A DNA stretch of 64,000 nt, from positions 1 to 64,000 of the forward strand of contig CAKUYQ010000001.1 in the NCBI GenBank assembly GCA_934717185.1, read 5' to 3'. Below the pieces are notes generated by a model that saw only the letters and a list, made by a program, of their open reading frames with translations, searched no databases and was not told the DNA's origin. The DNA comes from an uncultured Bacteroidales bacterium (GTDB lineage Bacteria > Bacteroidota > Bacteroidia > Bacteroidales > UBA932). Below, in pieces: positions 1 to 8,380 of the stretch. Every line of letters starts with the position of its first letter. Position 1 is the first letter of the stretch. The translations under genes and the position numbers were made by a program.

Positions 1-52
1 ATAAAATTTGACAATACAAAATATTTTATCACAATTATTTACATTATTTTTA

Positions 53-77
53 TTCCCGACAAAGTGTCAAACTTCCG
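53..77. repeat. 25-bp direct repeat, copy 1
   Basis: This 25-bp sequence, from TTCCCGACAAAG to CAAACTTCCG, is identical to the one at 249-273. The two copies bracket the folP fragment. The first 11 bases are the dispersed TTCCCGACAAA motif, and GACAAAGTGTC inside it is a small inverted repeat. Confidence 0.9.
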
Positions 78-241
78 AACTGTTAGGAACCAATCCTGCC
101 GAGGCTCTTTGCGGCACGGTGGCTCTTAACCTTTTAGCTCTTGTGCGTGGTGCGGATATTATTAGGGTTCATGATGTTAAAGAGGGGGCAGAGACAATAA
201 AATTGGCTCACGCCGTAATTGAGGCAGACAGGCGTTTGTAA
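78..241 (+). pseudogene. folP: 3' fragment of dihydropteroate synthase (folP)
   Basis: The reading frame encodes the C-terminal end of dihydropteroate synthase, with LLGTNPAEALCGT followed by ADIIRVHDVKE. That segment is the last strand and helix of the family's TIM barrel. Everything upstream of ELLGT, where the family normally has a GxSRKS-type motif, is missing. It is replaced by AT-rich sequence and a 25-bp repeat that occurs again just after the stop codon. An open frame does run back to a TTG at 8, but those residues do not resemble the enzyme. The fragment cannot make active synthase. Either folP was broken by recombination at the repeat, or the window begins at an assembly join made at the repeat. 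Confidence 0.75.
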
Positions 242-248
242 TTTTTGC

Positions 249-273
249 TTCCCGACAAAGTGTCAAACTTCCG
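249..273. repeat. 25-bp direct repeat, copy 2
   Basis: Exact second copy of the sequence at 53-77, starting eight bases after the folP stop codon. Confidence 0.9.
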
Positions 274-315
274 TTGCTTTTTGAATCTGTCTAAGTATTT
301 TTTATTGAGTGAGGG

Positions 316-346
316 TTGCATATTTGATTAATTGTTAGTATTTTTG
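316..346 (+). promoter_or_regulatory. Probable promoter of rimP-nusA-infB
   Basis: TATTTTTG at 339-346 fits the Bacteroidetes -7 consensus TAnnTTTG, with TTGC about 19 bases upstream. Transcription would start near 352. Confidence 0.45.
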
Positions 347-366
347 CGGCAGAAAGGAAAGTGAAG

Positions 367-398
367 AGAGCCCGCCTCAGAAGAGGTTGGCTCTTTTT
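367..398 (+). terminator. Leader hairpin with T-run before rimP (attenuator-like)
   Basis: AGAGCC (367-372) pairs with GGCTCT (389-394) and CCTC (375-378) with GAGG (383-386) around an AGAA loop. TTTTT follows at once. The hairpin lies between the predicted start of transcription and the rimP start codon, so it would act on the leader of the whole operon. Confidence 0.6.
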
Positions 399-416
399 GT
401 TAAAAAACGCAGATGT

Positions 417-920
417 ATGACAAAAGAGGATATTTCAAAAGTTATTGCAGACTATTTAAGTTCTCATAACCTGTTTCTTGTAGATATAGCCATCTCTAAA
501 GATGATGATGTTGAGATTACAATAGAGTCTAAGGATTCGGATGTGAAGATAGAGAACTGTGTTGATATAGATCATATTGTTTCCGGTGCGTTTGATAGGG
601 ATGTACATGATTATTCGCTCACTGTAACATCTGCAGGTTTGGATCAGCCTTTTAAGGTGTTGGAGCAGTATGAAAAGTTTAGAGGAGAAGAGGTGGAGCT
701 TGTTGTAAAGCAGCTTGGTGCAGAGAATGAAGGGATAAAAAAAGGTGCGGGAGGAAAGATAACTGCTGTCATATCGTCTGTTGCGGAGAATGGAATTGAG
801 GTGTCTGTAACGGAAAAGATTAAAGAGCCGGGGGCAAAGAAAAAGACAGAGGTTACAAGGTGCGTCTTTTTTGCTTTTGACAATATAAAGAGTTGCAGAC
901 CTGTCATAAAGTTTAAGTAG
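417..920 (+). CDS. rimP: Ribosome maturation factor RimP
   Basis: RimP binds the 30S subunit during assembly and is needed for mature small subunits. The 167-aa product has the family's alpha/beta N-terminal domain (about residues 1-75, including the VTSAGLDQPFK stretch) and a C-terminal SH3-like barrel. I place the start at ATG 417 (MTKEDISKV). A TTG at 387 would extend the frame, but it lies in the stem of the leader terminator hairpin, so it is unlikely. It heads a rimP-nusA-infB operon, a common bacterial order. A small stem-loop (GGCTG/CAGCC) sits just after the gene, before nusA. Confidence 0.9.
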   Translation: MTKEDISKVIADYLSSHNLFLVDIAISKDDDVEITIESKDSDVKIENCVDIDHIVSGAFDRDVHDYSLTVTSAGLDQPFKVLEQYEKFRGEEVELVVKQLGAENEGIKKGAGGKITAVISSVAENGIEVSVTEKIKEPGAKKKTEVTRCVFFAFDNIKSCRPVIKFK

Positions 921-1021
921 CGGCTGTAAGGCAGCCTTTGTGGGGATGGAGAAAATCAGAATAACAACAAAAAAACAGTAGTTGTCGGGGAAGAGAATAA
1001 AAATTAAAATATATATCTAAT

Positions 1022-2263
1022 ATGGAAGGGATAAATTTAATAAGCACGTTCGCGGAGTTTAAGGAGACCAAGAATATAGACCGTGCTACCATGATGAGCG
1101 TCTTGGAGGATATCTTTAAGACACAGCTTGCAAGGATGTACGGCAGTGCGGATAACTTTGATGTTATTATAAATACCGATAGGGGAGATGTTGAGATATG
1201 GAGGAACAGAACTGTAGTTGAGCATGTTGAGGATTCTAATACGCAGATTTCAAAGGAGGAGGTAGACAAGATAGATTCTTCGTTTGAGATTGGTGACGAG
1301 TATGCCGAGGAGGTGAAATTGGAGTCTTTTGGAAGGAGGGGAATTCTTAATCTGAGACAGAATCTCCAGGGCAGGATAATGGATATTGAGAAGGCTAATC
1401 TTTACAATCTGTATAAGGATAAGTTGGGCGAGATTATTATTGGCGAGGTTTATCAGGCCTGGAAGAAGGAGGTTTTGGTTATGGATGAGAACGACAATGA
1501 ACTTCGTCTTCTTAAACAGGACCAGATCCCTACGGACAACTTCAGGAAAGGGGATACAGTAAAGGCTATTGTAGATAAGGTTGAGATGAAGAACAATAAT
1601 CCTGTAATTCTTCTCTCAAGAACCACTCCTAAGTTTTTGGAGAGATTGTTCGAGCAGGAGGTTCCCGAGATTTTTGACGGCCTTATAACTATCAAGAAGG
1701 TTGTGAGGATTCCGGGTGAGCGTGCAAAGGTTGCGGTTGAGTCGTATGATGAGAGGATAGATCCGGTTGGAGCTTGTGTTGGTGTTAAGGGCTCAAGAAT
1801 ACATGGTATTGTTAGGGAACTTAGGAACGAGAATATAGATATAATCAACTGGACAACTAATACACAGCTACTTGTGCAGAGGGCGTTGAGTCCTGCAAAG
1901 ATTTCATCTATAAAGGTTTCGGATGAAGACGGAAAGATATATGTTTCGCTTAAGCCTTCTGAGGTCTCTCTCGCAATTGGAAAGGGCGGAAGCAATATTA
2001 AACTTGCCAGTGAGTTGGTTGGTAAGGAGATAGAGGTATTTAGGGAGCTTGACGAAGAGGAGGAGGATGTTCTTCTTACAGAGTTCTCGGATGAGATTGA
2101 ACAGTGGGTTATTGATGCTCTTAGAAATATAGGTTGCGATACGGCAAAGAGTGTTCTTGCGCTCTCTGTTGATGATATTGTAAAACGTGCAGACCTTGAG
2201 GAGGAGACTGTTGAGGAGGTACAGAAGATTCTTAGGGCAGAGTTTGAGGATGAGGGTAAATAA
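1022..2263 (+). CDS. nusA: Transcription termination/antitermination factor NusA
   Basis: NusA binds RNA polymerase and nascent RNA, modulating pausing, termination and antitermination. The 413-aa protein shows the polymerase-binding N-terminal domain (about 1-130), an S1 domain (about 135-200), a first KH domain with GVKGSRI near residue 250 and a second with IGKGGSNIK near 318. It ends in one short helix-hairpin-helix-like segment (about 355-413) instead of the two acidic repeats of E. coli. It lies 101 bases after rimP and 22 before infB. Because NusA acts on terminators, the hairpin in this operon's own leader is a natural candidate for feedback control; that is inference. Confidence 0.96.
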   Translation: MEGINLISTFAEFKETKNIDRATMMSVLEDIFKTQLARMYGSADNFDVIINTDRGDVEIWRNRTVVEHVEDSNTQISKEEVDKIDSSFEIGDEYAEEVKLESFGRRGILNLRQNLQGRIMDIEKANLYNLYKDKLGEIIIGEVYQAWKKEVLVMDENDNELRLLKQDQIPTDNFRKGDTVKAIVDKVEMKNNNPVILLSRTTPKFLERLFEQEVPEIFDGLITIKKVVRIPGERAKVAVESYDERIDPVGACVGVKGSRIHGIVRELRNENIDIINWTTNTQLLVQRALSPAKISSIKVSDEDGKIYVSLKPSEVSLAIGKGGSNIKLASELVGKEIEVFRELDEEEEDVLLTEFSDEIEQWVIDALRNIGCDTAKSVLALSVDDIVKRADLEEETVEEVQKILRAEFEDEGK

Positions 2264-2285
2264 CTAAAAAAAAGGGGGATAATAT

Positions 2286-5200
2286 ATGACAGAAAAAGCG
2301 AGTATAAGAATTAGTAAAGTGTTGAAAGAGTATAATATAGGGCTCAATACTCTAAAAGAATTTCTTAGTAAGAAGGGAATAACGATAGAGGCTAATCCAA
2401 ATGCAAAATTAGATGGTGATGCGTATGCTTTGGTTGAGAAGGAGTTTAAGAAGGAGCAGATAGTTAAGGAGGAGAGCAAGAAGGTTGCCATAAAGGTTAA
2501 AGACATTACGCAGTCAAAGGAGAAAGAACAGGATGATGAGGAGGAGGAGCCGGTTAAGGAGATTCTTATAAAATCCAATGTCAATGAGGTTGTCAAGGGA
2601 CCTAAGATTTTGGGTAAAATAGAGCTCGACAAAAAGGGCCAACCTGTTAAGCCGCAGCCTGTCCAGCAGCATGCTGTACAGCAACAATCTGTGCAGCAAC
2701 AACCTGCAAAACAACCAGAGCCAAAGCCGGTACAGCAGCCTAATGTAGTAAAACCCGAACCAAAGAAGGAGTTTGCGGCAGAGGAGGAGAGAAGGAACGA
2801 AGCTGTGAAAAAAGAGGCAGCTAACAGACCTTTGCAGGAGAATAGAGCACAGCAGACACCTAAAGAGAGGGGAAACCAGTTCTCTGCAAAAAATCCCCCA
2901 AAACAGCAGAGTGCTAAACCCGTAAATGAAAATCAGAGCTCAAATAATAACAAACCTAATAATAACAAGCAGAAAGTGCAGGAAGATAAACAGCAGAACA
3001 AGACTTTGCAGGCTCGACAGCCGCAGCAGCAGCCGCAGCAAAGCCCTAAAGAGGATAATGTTGTAGTACACATAGAGACGGTTGTAGAGAAACTTGCAGG
3101 TCCTAAAAGTATTGGAAAGATGGATCTTTCCCAGTTTGACAAGAAGAAACCTTCATCTGATTTCAAGAACAACAAGGGCAAGCGAGAAAGAATCCATAAT
3201 CAGAAAGTTAAGGTTGATGTTGCAAAGGTTGCAGGCAAAAATCAGGGTAAGGACTCAAGGGACAAGAACAAGAATCAAGGCAACCAGCAGAACCAGAACG
3301 GGCAGAACAAGAAAGGCAAATTCAACGAAGGAGGAAAGAAGAAAAAATCTGACTTTAAGCCTATAAAGCCTGTTGAGATTGATGAGGATGCAGTACAGAA
3401 GCAGATTAAGGAGACATACCTTAAGATGATTGAGGGCAAGGGTAAGACTAAAGGCTCAAAATACCGTAAAGAGAAGAGGGAACTTAATTCCCAAAAGATG
3501 ATGGAGGAGGTTGAACAGGAGCAGATGGAAAGCAATGTATTGAAAGTTACCGAGTTTGTAACAGTAAACGATCTTTCTGTAATGATAAATGTTCCTGTGA
3601 CAAAGGTTATAGAGGCATGTATGAACCTTGGTCTTATGGTATCTATAAACCAAAGATTAGATGCTGAGGCGCTTGTGCTTGTTGCAGAGGAGTTTGGTTA
3701 TAAGATTGAGTTTGTTACTGCAGATATTCAAGAGGCTATAGACAGCGAGAATGAGGCAGATGCTCCTGAGGATTTGGTTGAGAGACCACCTATTGTTACC
3801 GTTATGGGACACGTAGACCATGGTAAGACCTCCCTGTTGGATCATATAAGGAAGACTAATGTTATTGCCGGTGAGGCCGGCGGTATTACCCAGCATATTG
3901 GCGCATACAATGTAAAACTTCCTACCGGAAGGCGTATCACATTTCTTGATACTCCTGGACATGAGGCGTTTACAGCTATGCGTGCTCGTGGTGCAAAGAT
4001 TACAGACTTGGCGATTATAATTGTAGCAGCAGATGATGCCATAATGCCTCAGACCATTGAGGCCATTAACCACGCACAAGCAGCAGGTGTTCCAATGATT
4101 TTTGCTATCAACAAGATAGATAAGCCGGGAGCAAACCCGGAGAAGATAAAGGAACAGTTAGCCAATATGAATATCCTTGTTGAGGATTGGGGTGGCAAAT
4201 ACCAATGCCAGGAGATCTCGGCAAAACAGGGTACGGGTGTAGACGATCTTTTGGACAAGGTTCTGCTTGAGGCAGATCTGCTGGAGCTTAAAGCTAATCC
4301 TAACAAACGCGCCATAGGTACGGTTATAGAGTCCTCATTGGATAAGGGTAGGGGATACCTTGCTACGATATTGGTTCAGGAGGGAACCCTTAGGATTGGT
4401 GATGTTATGTTGAGCGGTTGCTATACCGGAAGGGTAAAGGCTATGTTCAACGAGAGAGGCCAAAAGGTTACAGAGGCAGGCCCATCTACTCCTGTATCTA
4501 TCTTGGGCCTTAACGGTGCTCCTACAGCAGGTGAGAAGTTTAATGTCTTTGAAGATGAGAGGGAGGCAAAAGAGATTGCAAACAAGAGGGAGCAGCTGTT
4601 GAGAATACAGGGATTGCGTACTCAGAAACATATTACTCTCGAGGAGATTGGCAGACGAATTGCGATTGGCAACTTCCAGGAACTCAATGTAATTATCAAA
4701 GGTGATGTGGATGGCTCTATTGAGGCATTGTCTGATTCGCTCATAAAGCTTTCAACAGAGGAGATTCACGTAAATGTAATCCATAAGGCGGTTGGCGCAA
4801 TATCTGAATCGGATGTGCTTTTGGCTGCAGCATCAAATGCAATTATCATAGGTTTCCAGGTTAGACCGTCTGCAAGTGCAAGAAAATTAGCAGAGAAGGA
4901 GGAGATAGAGATAAGGTTGTACTCTGTTATCTATGATGCCATTAATGAGGTCAAGAGCGGTATTGAGGGTATGCTTGCGCCTGAGGAGAAGGAGGAGGTT
5001 ACTGCTACTGCAGAGGTTAGAGAGACTTTCAAAATATCAAAGGTTGGTACCATTGCCGGATGTATGGTTAAGGAGGGTAAACTTACGAGAACGGCCAAAG
5101 TTCGTATAATTAGGGATGGCATAGTGGTTTACACTGGTACTTTAGGCTCTTTAAAACGATTCAAGGATGATGTTAAGGAGGTTGCTGCAGGATATGACTG

Positions 5201-5288
5201 CGGTCTTAACATAGAGGGCTATAATGACATCCATATTGGAGATGTTGTTGAGGCTTACCAGATTGTTGAGATAAAGAGAACACTGTAA
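2286..5288 (+). CDS. infB: Translation initiation factor IF-2
   Basis: This GTPase brings initiator fMet-tRNA to the 30S subunit. The 1000-aa product begins with an IF2 N-terminal domain (about 1-55). A long Lys/Gln/Asn/Glu-rich linker follows (about 110-400), then a second IF2_N-like segment, the GTPase domain with GHVDHGKT near 508, DTPGHE near 555 and NKID near 608, and domains II-IV. The low-complexity linker explains the length. It is the last gene of the operon, followed by a strong terminator at 5317. Confidence 0.97.
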   Translation: MTEKASIRISKVLKEYNIGLNTLKEFLSKKGITIEANPNAKLDGDAYALVEKEFKKEQIVKEESKKVAIKVKDITQSKEKEQDDEEEEPVKEILIKSNVNEVVKGPKILGKIELDKKGQPVKPQPVQQHAVQQQSVQQQPAKQPEPKPVQQPNVVKPEPKKEFAAEEERRNEAVKKEAANRPLQENRAQQTPKERGNQFSAKNPPKQQSAKPVNENQSSNNNKPNNNKQKVQEDKQQNKTLQARQPQQQPQQSPKEDNVVVHIETVVEKLAGPKSIGKMDLSQFDKKKPSSDFKNNKGKRERIHNQKVKVDVAKVAGKNQGKDSRDKNKNQGNQQNQNGQNKKGKFNEGGKKKKSDFKPIKPVEIDEDAVQKQIKETYLKMIEGKGKTKGSKYRKEKRELNSQKMMEEVEQEQMESNVLKVTEFVTVNDLSVMINVPVTKVIEACMNLGLMVSINQRLDAEALVLVAEEFGYKIEFVTADIQEAIDSENEADAPEDLVERPPIVTVMGHVDHGKTSLLDHIRKTNVIAGEAGGITQHIGAYNVKLPTGRRITFLDTPGHEAFTAMRARGAKITDLAIIIVAADDAIMPQTIEAINHAQAAGVPMIFAINKIDKPGANPEKIKEQLANMNILVEDWGGKYQCQEISAKQGTGVDDLLDKVLLEADLLELKANPNKRAIGTVIESSLDKGRGYLATILVQEGTLRIGDVMLSGCYTGRVKAMFNERGQKVTEAGPSTPVSILGLNGAPTAGEKFNVFEDEREAKEIANKREQLLRIQGLRTQKHITLEEIGRRIAIGNFQELNVIIKGDVDGSIEALSDSLIKLSTEEIHVNVIHKAVGAISESDVLLAAASNAIIIGFQVRPSASARKLAEKEEIEIRLYSVIYDAINEVKSGIEGMLAPEEKEEVTATAEVRETFKISKVGTIAGCMVKEGKLTRTAKVRIIRDGIVVYTGTLGSLKRFKDDVKEVAAGYDCGLNIEGYNDIHIGDVVEAYQIVEIKRTL

Positions 5289-5316
5289 TAAAGTACATAA
5301 CTCGTACAGATGGCAA

Positions 5317-5371
5317 GAAGCTGAATAGCGATGCTGTTTTTAAAGCAGCATCGCTGTTCAACTTCTTTTTT
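5317..5371 (+). terminator. Intrinsic terminator of the infB operon
   Basis: Stem of about 20 bp. The inner arms AGCGATGCTG (5327-5336) and CAGCATCGCT (5346-5355) are perfect. The outer arms TGAA/TTCA and GAAG/CTTC extend it, and six T follow. Confidence 0.85.
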
Positions 5372-5429
5372 ATTAAGATTTATCCTTTGTTAAAAGGCCT
5401 GTTTAAGATAGAATAAATTAAGGAGAAGC

Positions 5430-6791
5430 TTAAAGAGTAACGGTACAGCGTCCGTATCCCTTTTTCATCTCGTCTGTCTGTATGATTACATTAGCATCGT
5501 CTGCTCTTACATCAACAGCGTCTGCAGACACTTTTGGAAGATCAGGAAAACTTCCGTTAGCAATCTTTTTTAGGCAGGCAACAACTATCTCATCATTGTG
5601 CCAGTCTGCATTAGGACGGTCTGCGCGGTAGTTGTCGGGAGCTAAACCGTTATCATAATCTCCTTTGCCTAAAGAGTTTACAGAGTAAAAGCAGATGGGA
5701 AGGAAGACGTAGTCAGGCACCTTGGCTCTTGTAGGGTAAATATAGACATACATCCCGTTTGGCTTTCCGTATGTTGTCTGTCCAACTTGAGTTACCTTCA
5801 TAAGCGGCTTAAGGCCGTTAATGATAATCTCACTTGCTGAGGCTGTGCCTTTTCCCGAAATCACATATATATCATCGAGGTCTAAAGACTCAGGCGTTCT
5901 CTCTATTTTGTAGGTTGACTCTTTCTTTTTATCCCACGATGAATATTTTGAGTTGTGCTTTGTCTGTACAAGCACTTTGCCGTCGCACTCTTTGTTGGCT
6001 ATGAGCGATGCTAAAAGTGCAGAGACTTTAAGGCTGCCTCCACCATTGTATCTGAGGTCTAAGATAAGATGTTTCGCCCCTGATTGTTTCACCTTTGCCA
6101 CAGCTTCCTTTACCTCATTTGTCATATTCTGATTAAATGTGAGGTAGTTTATGTAGCCTACAGGTTGGCTTAACCAGCTGTAATCTGTCTTGTCAAAAAC
6201 TTTTGATGCAATAACAGAGGTGGCTTGGATGGCGCTCTTGTTAATCTTTATCTCCCTCTCTTTGCCGTTAGTGTCCTTAAATGTAAATGTATTGCCGTCT
6301 TTGTTAAATTCTGTGTTAAAGGAACCGTTTGTAACAAGTGTTTTAACGGCAACTCCGTTTATCTTCTCAATAGCCCAGCCACGGGTAACGCCGGCCTTGT
6401 CGAATGGTGAGTCTTTGTACACATACCTAACATAGACGGTTTTGTCTTTATAGTACTCAATGGCCTGGCCTAAAGAGACTCCGTACGATGTGTACACACC
6501 CGTTTCTGCAGCCGTAAAGGTTGCTCCATCTGTCATCCAGCTCCACCTGTCCTGTTTTACTAATGAGGACTCAAAGAATTTGTAAATATCGTCATAGTTC
6601 ATGTAGTCAGGATGTGGGGCCGTTTCATTCCAATAGTAAATTTCATTCATCACCTCCTGAATAAATTTCATGGACAGCTGTTGATGCGTCATGACAATAT
6701 CAGGATCATTCTCTTTTTCTTTCTTACAAGATGTAAAGTAGATGGCTGTAATAGCCAGAAGGACCATAAATCGCAAGCTAAACTTTTTCAT
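5430..6791 (-). CDS. S41 family peptidase, lipoprotein
   Basis: A carboxyl-terminal-processing (tail-specific) protease, 453 aa, predicted to be anchored in the envelope. The N-terminus is a type II signal peptide ending TSC, with Cys22 as lipidated residue. A PDZ-like domain follows (about 100-185, with SPFDKAGVTRGW), then the catalytic domain, where the nucleophile Ser lies in GTASASEI near residue 318. Paralogues are common in Bacteroidales and their substrates are usually unknown. It is divergent from the symporter at 6934; a minus-strand -7 box lies at 6862-6869. Confidence 0.88.
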   Translation of the reverse strand: MKKFSLRFMVLLAITAIYFTSCKKEKENDPDIVMTHQQLSMKFIQEVMNEIYYWNETAPHPDYMNYDDIYKFFESSLVKQDRWSWMTDGATFTAAETGVYTSYGVSLGQAIEYYKDKTVYVRYVYKDSPFDKAGVTRGWAIEKINGVAVKTLVTNGSFNTEFNKDGNTFTFKDTNGKEREIKINKSAIQATSVIASKVFDKTDYSWLSQPVGYINYLTFNQNMTNEVKEAVAKVKQSGAKHLILDLRYNGGGSLKVSALLASLIANKECDGKVLVQTKHNSKYSSWDKKKESTYKIERTPESLDLDDIYVISGKGTASASEIIINGLKPLMKVTQVGQTTYGKPNGMYVYIYPTRAKVPDYVFLPICFYSVNSLGKGDYDNGLAPDNYRADRPNADWHNDEIVVACLKKIANGSFPDLPKVSADAVDVRADDANVIIQTDEMKKGYGRCTVTL

Positions 6792-6861
6792 AATTAAAAA
6801 ATTTAATAGTTAATAACTCATTGATTTTAGTTTCTCTGAAATAATTAGGTCATCACAGCGT

Positions 6862-6889
6862 CAAATATAATATTTATTTACTAAATTTG
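6862..6889. promoter_or_regulatory. Divergent -7 boxes for the S41 peptidase and symporter genes
   Basis: 6862-6869 reads TATATTTG on the minus strand and 6882-6889 reads TAAATTTG on the plus strand. Both match TAnnTTTG; the -33 elements are weak. Confidence 0.5.
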
Positions 6890-6933
6890 TATCAACCTAA
6901 CGATAAAAAAACTTTAGTTATACATTAAATTCT

Positions 6934-8328
6934 ATGGAAAATTTTAATGCAATCATCAAATCCGTGTCGGATTTTCTGTGGGGATGGCCATTGATCATCC
7001 TACTTTTTGGTACTCATATTTTTTTGACAATAAGGCTTGGCTTTCCTCAAAGAAAAATATTAAAAGCCATTAAGCTGTCTGTTACTCCCGACAAAGAGAG
7101 CAAGGGAGATGTGAGCCCGTTCCACACACTTGCAACAATGCTTGCAGCTACAATTGGAACAGGCAATATTATAGGTGTGGCAACGGCAGTGGCTCTTGGC
7201 GGTCCGGGAGCAGTGTTTTGGTGCTGGCTTACAGGTGTCTTGGGCATAGCCACAAAATATGGAGAGGGTTTGCTTGCTATTAAGTACAGGGTAAGGACAT
7301 CGGACGGCACCATGTTAGGCGGCCCTATGTACGCGTTGGAAAGGGGGCTTAATATGAAGTGGCTTGCTATTATGTTCTGCATATTTACTGCACTTGCCGC
7401 ATTTGGAATTGGTAATACGGTGCAGGCCAATGCTATCTCTACATTACTTTCTGAGCCCAATATATTTGGACCCGGGACCAATGGAGTTCCAACATATATT
7501 TCCGGGCTTGTAATGGCCGGCCTTGTTGCACTTGTAATTATTTTTGGAGTTAGGGGAATAGCAAAGGTATGTGGAGTCTTGGTGCCGTTTATGGCTGTCT
7601 TTTATGTAGGTGGTTGCATTACAATCCTTTGCTTTAATCATGCTTATGTGTGGGAGGCACTTACACTTATTGTAAAATCTGCATTCAATCCCGCAGCGGC
7701 AGGCGGAGGATTTATAGGTGCTTCTATTATCATGGTAGCAAGATTCGGAATAGCTCGTGGGCTCTTCTCAAATGAATCAGGATTAGGATCTGCCCCTATC
7801 ATGTCTGCAGCAGCACAGACCAGAAATCCTGTAAGACAGGCACTTATATGTTCTACCGCAACATTTTGGGATACAGTTGTAATATGTCTGTTAACAGGGC
7901 TTGTGCTTGTTAGCAGCATTGTGGCTCATCCCGATATAAGCTATGCAGACGGGGCAAAACTTACGCAAGTTTCATTTTCCAAAATACCTTATATTGGAAC
8001 ACCTATTTTAACCATAGGCCTTATAACCTTTGCATTTTCAACAATATTGGGCTGGAGCTATTATGCAGAGAAAGCGGTTGAATATCTTACAAGCAAAAAA
8101 ATTGTGCGCTACTATAGATTGGTATGGATTGTCCTTATATTCGTAGGCTCGGTTGTAGACCTTACGCTTGTCTGGAACCTGGCAGACATTACAAATGCGC
8201 TTATGGCAATACCAAACCTATTGTCATTGATACTGTTGAGCGGTGTTTTGGCATCAGAAACAAAATACTACCTTTGGGGTAACAGATTGGATGAACATGC
8301 AAACGAGGAGATTCCAAGCAGGGAGTAG
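6934..8328 (+). CDS. Alanine/glycine:sodium symporter (AGCS family)
   Basis: An inner-membrane secondary transporter of about 11 transmembrane helices, 464 aa, a typical length. AGCS proteins import alanine or glycine with sodium. Family signatures are the N-terminal GTGNIIGVATAVALGGPG segment and the conserved NESGLGSAPIMSAAAQT loop. The gene is monocistronic and ends at a shared hairpin (8347-8380). Substrate preference cannot be read from the sequence. Confidence 0.92.
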   Translation: MENFNAIIKSVSDFLWGWPLIILLFGTHIFLTIRLGFPQRKILKAIKLSVTPDKESKGDVSPFHTLATMLAATIGTGNIIGVATAVALGGPGAVFWCWLTGVLGIATKYGEGLLAIKYRVRTSDGTMLGGPMYALERGLNMKWLAIMFCIFTALAAFGIGNTVQANAISTLLSEPNIFGPGTNGVPTYISGLVMAGLVALVIIFGVRGIAKVCGVLVPFMAVFYVGGCITILCFNHAYVWEALTLIVKSAFNPAAAGGGFIGASIIMVARFGIARGLFSNESGLGSAPIMSAAAQTRNPVRQALICSTATFWDTVVICLLTGLVLVSSIVAHPDISYADGAKLTQVSFSKIPYIGTPILTIGLITFAFSTILGWSYYAEKAVEYLTSKKIVRYYRLVWIVLIFVGSVVDLTLVWNLADITNALMAIPNLLSLILLSGVLASETKYYLWGNRLDEHANEEIPSRE

Positions 8329-8346
8329 TTACAATAATTAATAATA

Positions 8347-8380
8347 GATGGTTGCCGATCTGCTTTAGTCGGCAATCATC
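8347..8380. terminator. Bidirectional hairpin between convergent genes
   Basis: GATGGTTGCCGA (8347-8358) pairs with TCGGCAATCATC (8369-8380), with one G-U pair. It overlaps the 3' end of the C11 peptidase gene. There is no long T-run on either side. Confidence 0.55.

Noticed and set aside
8..77. TTG-initiated N-terminus for the folP fragment
   Set aside because: The residues do not resemble dihydropteroate synthase and are partly encoded by the 25-bp repeat.
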